Shown one piece after another: positions 58,418 to 64,000 of a stretch of 64,000 bases of DNA (within the stretch, counting starts at the first letter, position 1; each line of letters opens with the position of its first letter). Under the pieces are notes generated by a model. It searched no databases and had not been told where the DNA came from. It was given only the letters and a program-made list of their open reading frames with translations. The stretch is from the NCBI RefSeq assembly GCF_051014445.1, contig NC_135144.1:2976001-3040000 (forward strand). Direction: 5' to 3'. The stretch is from Colletes latitarsis. Its lineage: Eukaryota > Arthropoda > Insecta > Hymenoptera > Colletidae. The translations under genes were made by a program, and so were the position numbers.

Positions 58418-60010
58418 GACTGTTACTGTGTGGTACCACATTACTACGTGATTCAAACCAGAAAAAACCCGGGATCTGGACAACAAGCATGGGAAAAAGG
58501 CAAAATCATGAGCCAGATGCGGGCATAACCCAGACCTAACCGGTGTTATCCTCTAAAATACTGACCGATTCCAGGTTTAATGGGCTGTTGCTGTGTGGTA
58601 CCACATTACTACGTGATTCAAACCCGAAAAAACCCAGTATCTGGCCAACTAGTATGCGAAGAAGGCAAAATCATGTGCCAGATGCAGGCATAACCCAGAC
58701 CTAACCCACACCTAGCCGGTGTTATCCTCTAAAATAGTGACCGAATCCAGGTTTAATTGACTGTTACTGTGTGGTACAACATTACTACGTGATTCAAACC
58801 CGAAAAAACCCAGGATCTGGCCAACAAGTGAGACGAGAAGGCGGTAGTATAAGCCAGTTACGGACACATCCCAAACCTAACCCGGACCTAACAGGTGTCA
58901 TCCTCTAAATTATTGATCGAAACCTAGGTTAATTGACTGTTTCAGTGTGGTACCACATTACTACATAATTAAAACCCGAAGAAAACCAGGATCTGGCCAA
59001 CAAGTATGCGAAAAAGGCAAAATCAGGAACCAGTTGCGGGCATAACCCGGACCTAACCGGTGTTATCCTATAAAAAACTGACCGAATCCAGGTTTAATTG
59101 ACTGTTTCAGTGTGGTGCCACTTTACTACGTGATTCAATCGCGAAAAAACCCAGTATCTGGCCAACTAGTGTGCGAAGAAGGCAAAATCATGAGCCAGAT
59201 GCGGGCATAACCCGGAACTACACCCAGACCTAACCGGTGTTATCCTCTAAAATAGTGACCGAATCCAGGTTTAATTGACTGTTACTGTGTTGTACCACAT
59301 TACTACGTGATTCAAACCCGAAAAAACCCACGATCTGGCCAACAAGTATGCGAAAATTGCAAAATCATGAGCCAGATGCGGACATAACCCAGACCTAACC
59401 AGTGCTATCCTATAAAAAACTGACCGAATCCAGGTTTAATAGACTGTTTCAGTGTGGTGCCACATTACTACGTGATTCAATCCCGAAAAAACCCAGTATC
59501 TGGCCAACTAGTGTGCGAAGAAGGCAAAATCATGTGCCAGATGCGGGCATAACCCAGACCTAACCGAGACCAAACCGGTGTTATCCCCTAAAATACTGAC
59601 CGATTCCAGGTATAATGGACTGTTACTGTGTGATACCACATTACTACGTGATTCAAACTCGAAAAAACCCAGGATCTGGCCAACAAGCATGCGAAAATTG
59701 CAAAATCATGAGCCAGATGCGGGCATAACCCAGACCCAACCGGTGATATCCTCTAAAATACTGACCTAATCCAGGTTTATTGACTGTTTCAGTATGGTGC
59801 CACATTACTACGTGATTCTATCCCGAAAAAACCCGGGATCTGGCCAACTAGTATGCGAAGAAGGCAAAATCATGAGGCAGATGCGGGCATTACCCAGACC
59901 TAACCCAGACCTAACCGGTGTTATCCTCTAAAATAGTGACCGAATCCAGGTTTAATTGACTGTTACTGTGTGGTACCACATTACTACGTGATTCAAACCC
60001 GAAAAAACCC
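58418..60010. repeat. 2,408-bp-offset segmental duplication, copy 1
   Basis: From about 58630 to 60010 this block is repeated near 61040-62418 (gatgcaggca at 58681 and 61089). Variants shared by both include gtgagacgagaaggcggtag, gaactacacccagac and ggtgatatcc. Its first 600 bases recur at 63400-64000 with an offset of 4,982 bp. Confidence 0.75.
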
Positions 60011-61039
60011 CGGATCTGGCCAACTATTATGCGAAGAAGGCAAAATCATGAGCCAGATGCGGGCATAACCCAGACCTAACCGAGACCAAACCGGTGTTAT
60101 CCCATAAAATACTGACCGATTCCAGGTATAATGGACTGTTACTGTGTGGTACCACATTACTACGTGATTCAAACCAGAAAAAAACCGGGATCTGGACAGC
60201 AAGCATGGGAAAAAGGCAAAATCATGAGCCAGATGCGGGCATAGCCCAGACCTAACCGGTGTTATCCTCTAAAATACTGACCGATTCCAGGTATAATGGA
60301 CTGTTGCTGTGTGGTACCACATTACTACGTGATTAAAACCCGAAAAAACTCAGGATCTGGCCAACAAGCATGCGAAAAAGGCAAAATCATGAGGCAGATG
60401 CGGGCATTACCCAGACCTAACCCAGACCTAACCGGCGTTATCCTCTAAAATAGTGACCGAATCCAGGTTTAATTGACTGTTACTGTGTGGTACCACATTA
60501 CTACGTGATTCAAACCCGAAAAAACCCAGGATCTGGCCAACAAGAATGCGAAAATTGCAAAATCATGAGCCAGATGCGGGCATAACCCAGACCTAACCCA
60601 CACCTAGCCGGTGTTATCCTCTAAAATAGTGACCGAATCCAGGTTTAATTGACTGTTACTGTGTGGTACCACATTACTACGTGATCCAAACCCGAAAAAA
60701 CCCGGGATCTGACCAACAAGCATGGGAAAAAGGCAAAATCATGAGCCAGATGCCAGCATAACCCAGACCTAACCCAGACCTAACCGGCGTTATCCTCTAA
60801 AATAGTGACCGAATCCAGGTTTAATTGACTGTTACTGTGTGGTACCACATTACTACGTGATTCAAACCCGAAAAAACCCAGGATCTGGCCAACAAGTATG
60901 CGAAAAAGGCAAAATCATGAACCAGTTGCGGGCATAACCAAGACCTAACCGGTGTTATCCTGTAAAATACTGACCGAATCCAGGTTTATTGACTGTTTCA
61001 GTATGGTGCCACATTACTACGTGATTCAATCCGGAAAAA

Positions 61040-62418
61040 ACCCAGTATCTGGCCAACTAGTATGCGAAGAAGGCAAAATCATGAGCCAGATGCAGGCATA
61101 ACCTAGACCTAACCCACACCTAGCCGGTGTTATCCTCTAAAATAGTGACCGAATCCAGGTTTAATTGACTGTTACTGTGTGGTACCACATTACTACGTGA
61201 TTCAAACCCGAAAAAACCCAGGATCTGGCCAACAAGTGAGACGAGAAGGCGGTAGTATAAGCCAGTTACGGACGCATCCCAAAACTAACCCGGACCTAAC
61301 AGGTGTCATCCTCTAAATTATTGATCGAAACCTAGGTTAATTGACTGTTTCAGTGTGGTACCACATTACTACATAATTAAAACCCGAAGAAAACCAGGAT
61401 CTGGCCAACAAGTATGCGAAAAAGGCAAAATCAGGAACCAGTTGCGGGCATAACCCGGACCTAACCGGTGTTATCCTATAAAAAACAGACCGAATCCAGG
61501 TTTAATTGACTGTTTCAGTGTGGTGCCACATTACTACGTGATTCAATCCCGAAAAAACCCAGTATCTGGCCAACTAGTGTGCGAAGAAGGCAAAATCATG
61601 AGCCAGATGCGGGCATAACCCGGAACTACACCCAGACCTAACCGGTGTTATCCTCTAAAATAGTGACCGAATCCAGGTTTAATTGACTGTTACTGTGTTG
61701 TACCACATTACTACGTGATTCAAACCCGAAAAAACCCACGATCTGGCCAACAAGTATGCGAAAATTGCAAAATCATGAGCCAGATGCGGACATAACCCAG
61801 ACCTAACCAGTGGTATCCTATAAAAAACTGACCGAATCCAGGTTTAATTGACTGTTTCAGTGTGGTGCCACATTACTACGTGATTCAATCCCGAAAAAAC
61901 CCAGTATCTGGCCAACTAGTGTGCGAAGAAGGCAAAATCATGTGCCAGATGCGGGCATAACCCAGACCTAACCGAGACCAAACCGGTGTTATCCTCTAAA
62001 ATACTGACCGATTCCAGGTATAATGGACTGTTACTGTGTGGTACCACATTACTACGTGATTCAAACTCGAAAAAACCCAGGATCTGGCCAACAAGCATGC
62101 GAAAATTGCAAAATCATGAGCCAGATGCGGGCATAACCCAGACCCAACCGGTGATATCCACTAAAATACTGACCTAATCCAGGTTTATTGACTGTTTCAG
62201 TATGGTGCCACATTACTACGTGATTCTATCCCGAAAAAACCCGGGATCTGGCCAACTAGTATGCGAAGAAGGCAAAATCATGAGGCAGATGCGGGCATTA
62301 CCCAGACCTAACCCAGACCTAACCGGTGTTATCCTCTAAAATAGTGACCGAATCCAGGTTTAATTGACTGTTACTGTGTGGTACCACATTACTACGTGAT
62401 TCAAACCCGAAAAAACCC
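61040..62418. repeat. 2,408-bp-offset segmental duplication, copy 2
   Basis: This is the second copy of the 58.6-60.0 kb block, differing by scattered substitutions (for example cggacgcatcccaaaactaac against cggacacatcccaaacctaac). Confidence 0.75.
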
Positions 62419-63399
62419 AGGATCTGGCCAACAAGTATGCGAAGAAGGCAAAATCATGAGCCAGATGCGGGCATAAGCCAGACCTAACCAGTGTTATCCT
62501 ATAAAATACTGACCGAATCCAGGTTTAATTGACTGTTTCAGTGTGGTGCCACATTACTACGTGATTAATACCCGAACAAACCTAGGGTCTGGCCAACAAG
62601 TATGGGAGAAAGGCAAAATCATGAGCCAGATGCGGGCATAACCCAGACCTAACCGGTGTTATCCTCTAAAATACTGACCGATTCCAGGTTTAATGGTCTG
62701 TTGCTGTGTGGTACCACATTACTACGTGATTAAAACCCGAAAAAACTCAGGATCTGGCCAACAAGCATGCGAAGAAGGCAAAATCATGAGGCAGATGCGG
62801 GCATTACCCAGACCTAACCCAGACCTAACCGGTGTTATCCTCTAAAATAGTGACTGAATCCAGGTTGAATTGACTGTTACTGTGTGGTACCACATTACTA
62901 CGTGATTCAAACCCGAAAAAACCCAGGATCTGGCCAACAACCATGCGAAAATTGCAAAATCATGAGCCAGATGCGGGCATAACCCAGACCTAACCCACAC
63001 CTAGCTGGTGTTATCCTCTAAAATAGTGACCGAATCCAGGTTTAATTGACTGTTACTGTGTGGTACCACATTACTACGTGATCCAAACCCGAAAAAACCC
63101 GGGATCTGACCAACAAGCATCGGAAAAAGGCAAAATCATGAGCCAGATGCGGGCATAACCCGGACCTAACCCAGACCTAACCGGGGTTATCCACTAGAAT
63201 GTTGATCGAAACCAGGTTTAGTTGACTGCTTCAGTGTGGTACCACATTACCACGTGATTCAAACCCGAAAAAACCCAGTATCTGGCCAACAAGTATGCGA
63301 AGAAGGCAAAATCATGAGCCAGATGGGGGCATAGCGCAGACCTAACCCCGACGTTACCAGTGTTATCCTCTAAAATATTCACCGAATCCTGGTTCAATT

Positions 63400-64000
63400 G
63401 ACTGTTACTGTGTGGTACCACATTACTACGTGATTCAAACCAGAAAAAACCCGGGATCTGGACAACAAGCATGGGAAAAAGGCAAAATCATGAGCCAGAT
63501 GCGGGCATAACCCAGACCTAACCGGTGTTATCCTCTAAAATACTGACCGATTCCAGGTTTAATGGGCTGTTGCTGTGTGGTACCACATTACTACGTGATT
63601 CAAACCCGAAAAAACCCAGTATCTGGCCAACTAGTATGCGAAGAAGGCAAAATCATGTGCCAGATGCAGGCATAACCCAGACCTAACCCACACCTAGCCG
63701 GTGTTATCCTCTAAAATAGTGACCGAATCCAGGTTTAATTGACTGTTACTGTGTGGTACAACATTACTACGTGATTCAAACCCGAAAAAACCCAGGATCT
63801 GGCCAACAAGTGAGACGAGAAGGCGGTAGTATAAGCCAGTTACGGACACATCCCAAACCTAACCCGGACCTAACAGGTGTCATCCTCTAAATTATTGATC
63901 GAAACCTAGGTTAATTGACTGTTTCAGTGTGGTACCACATTACTACATAATTAAAACCCGAAGAAAACCAGGATCTGGCCAACAAGTATGCGAAAAAGGC
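63400..64000. repeat. Third partial copy, cut by window edge
   Basis: This matches 58418-59018 closely, including cgggatctggacaacaagc and gtgccagatgcaggc. It continues beyond the window. Confidence 0.72.

Larger units (their letters stand above)
34646..64000. repeat. Telomere-motif satellite array, right block
   Basis: This is 29 kb of uninterrupted satellite with no mobile element or gene. One-motif monomers of about 165 bp are common here, beside the 176-bp form, and several boxes are decayed (cccaaatctaacccggacct, ccacacctagcc, cgagaccaaacc). Long-range order is strong: monomer variants recur in the same sequence at 1,196, 2,408, 2,572, 4,662 and 7,234 bp offsets. The array continues past the right edge. 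Confidence 0.95.

Overview
The window is a repetitive, gene-free block of a eukaryotic genome. It holds about 45 kb of a tandem satellite (monomer about 176 bp, with shorter variants) and three full-length non-LTR retrotransposons of the R1 clade. Most satellite monomers contain one or two copies of CCCAGACCTAA, whose complement TTAGGTCTGGG is, to my recollection, one of the derived telomere motifs reported in Hymenoptera in place of insect TTAGG. With R1-clade elements lodged in telomere-like DNA, this points to an insect, most likely a wasp, bee, ant or relative, and to a telomeric or subtelomeric block. The species cannot be named from the sequence. CCTAA-type motifs lie on the + strand, which would place the chromosome end to the left.

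Layout: 1-10053 satellite; 10054-15852 element 1 (minus strand); 15853-16826 satellite; 16827-23857 element 2 (minus strand, a different family); 23858-28645 satellite; 28646-34645 element 3 (plus strand, same family as element 1); 34646-64000 satellite. The right-hand array has higher-order structure: a 7,234-bp unit repeated in tandem (36035-50502) with a further partial copy, built from about 2.4-kb sub-blocks. Smaller segmental duplications (about 0.34, 0.87, 1.2, 2.3 and 2.4 kb offsets) occur elsewhere.

Each element has a structured 5' UTR, ORF1 (gag-like: coiled coil, RRM-like region, three zinc knuckles), ORF2 (APE-type endonuclease, reverse transcriptase, C-terminal CCHC), a 3' UTR with a strong hairpin and a poly(A) tail, all between 12-14-bp target-site duplications. 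ORF1 and ORF2 overlap by one base in TAATG, the arrangement known to couple translation in the silkworm telomere element SART1. Element 3 looks intact and could be an autonomous source copy. Element 2 also has both frames open. Element 1 has an intact ORF2 but a one-base frameshift in the ORF1 tail and a 190-bp gap in its 3' UTR relative to element 3.

The most notable points are the satellite carrying the telomere motif, element 2's insertion at TT^AGGTCTGGG (the SART-like position), intact 'empty site' paralogues for all three insertions inside the same window, and UTR structures conserved between the two families although the stem sequences differ. No host gene, tRNA, rRNA or CRISPR array was found.
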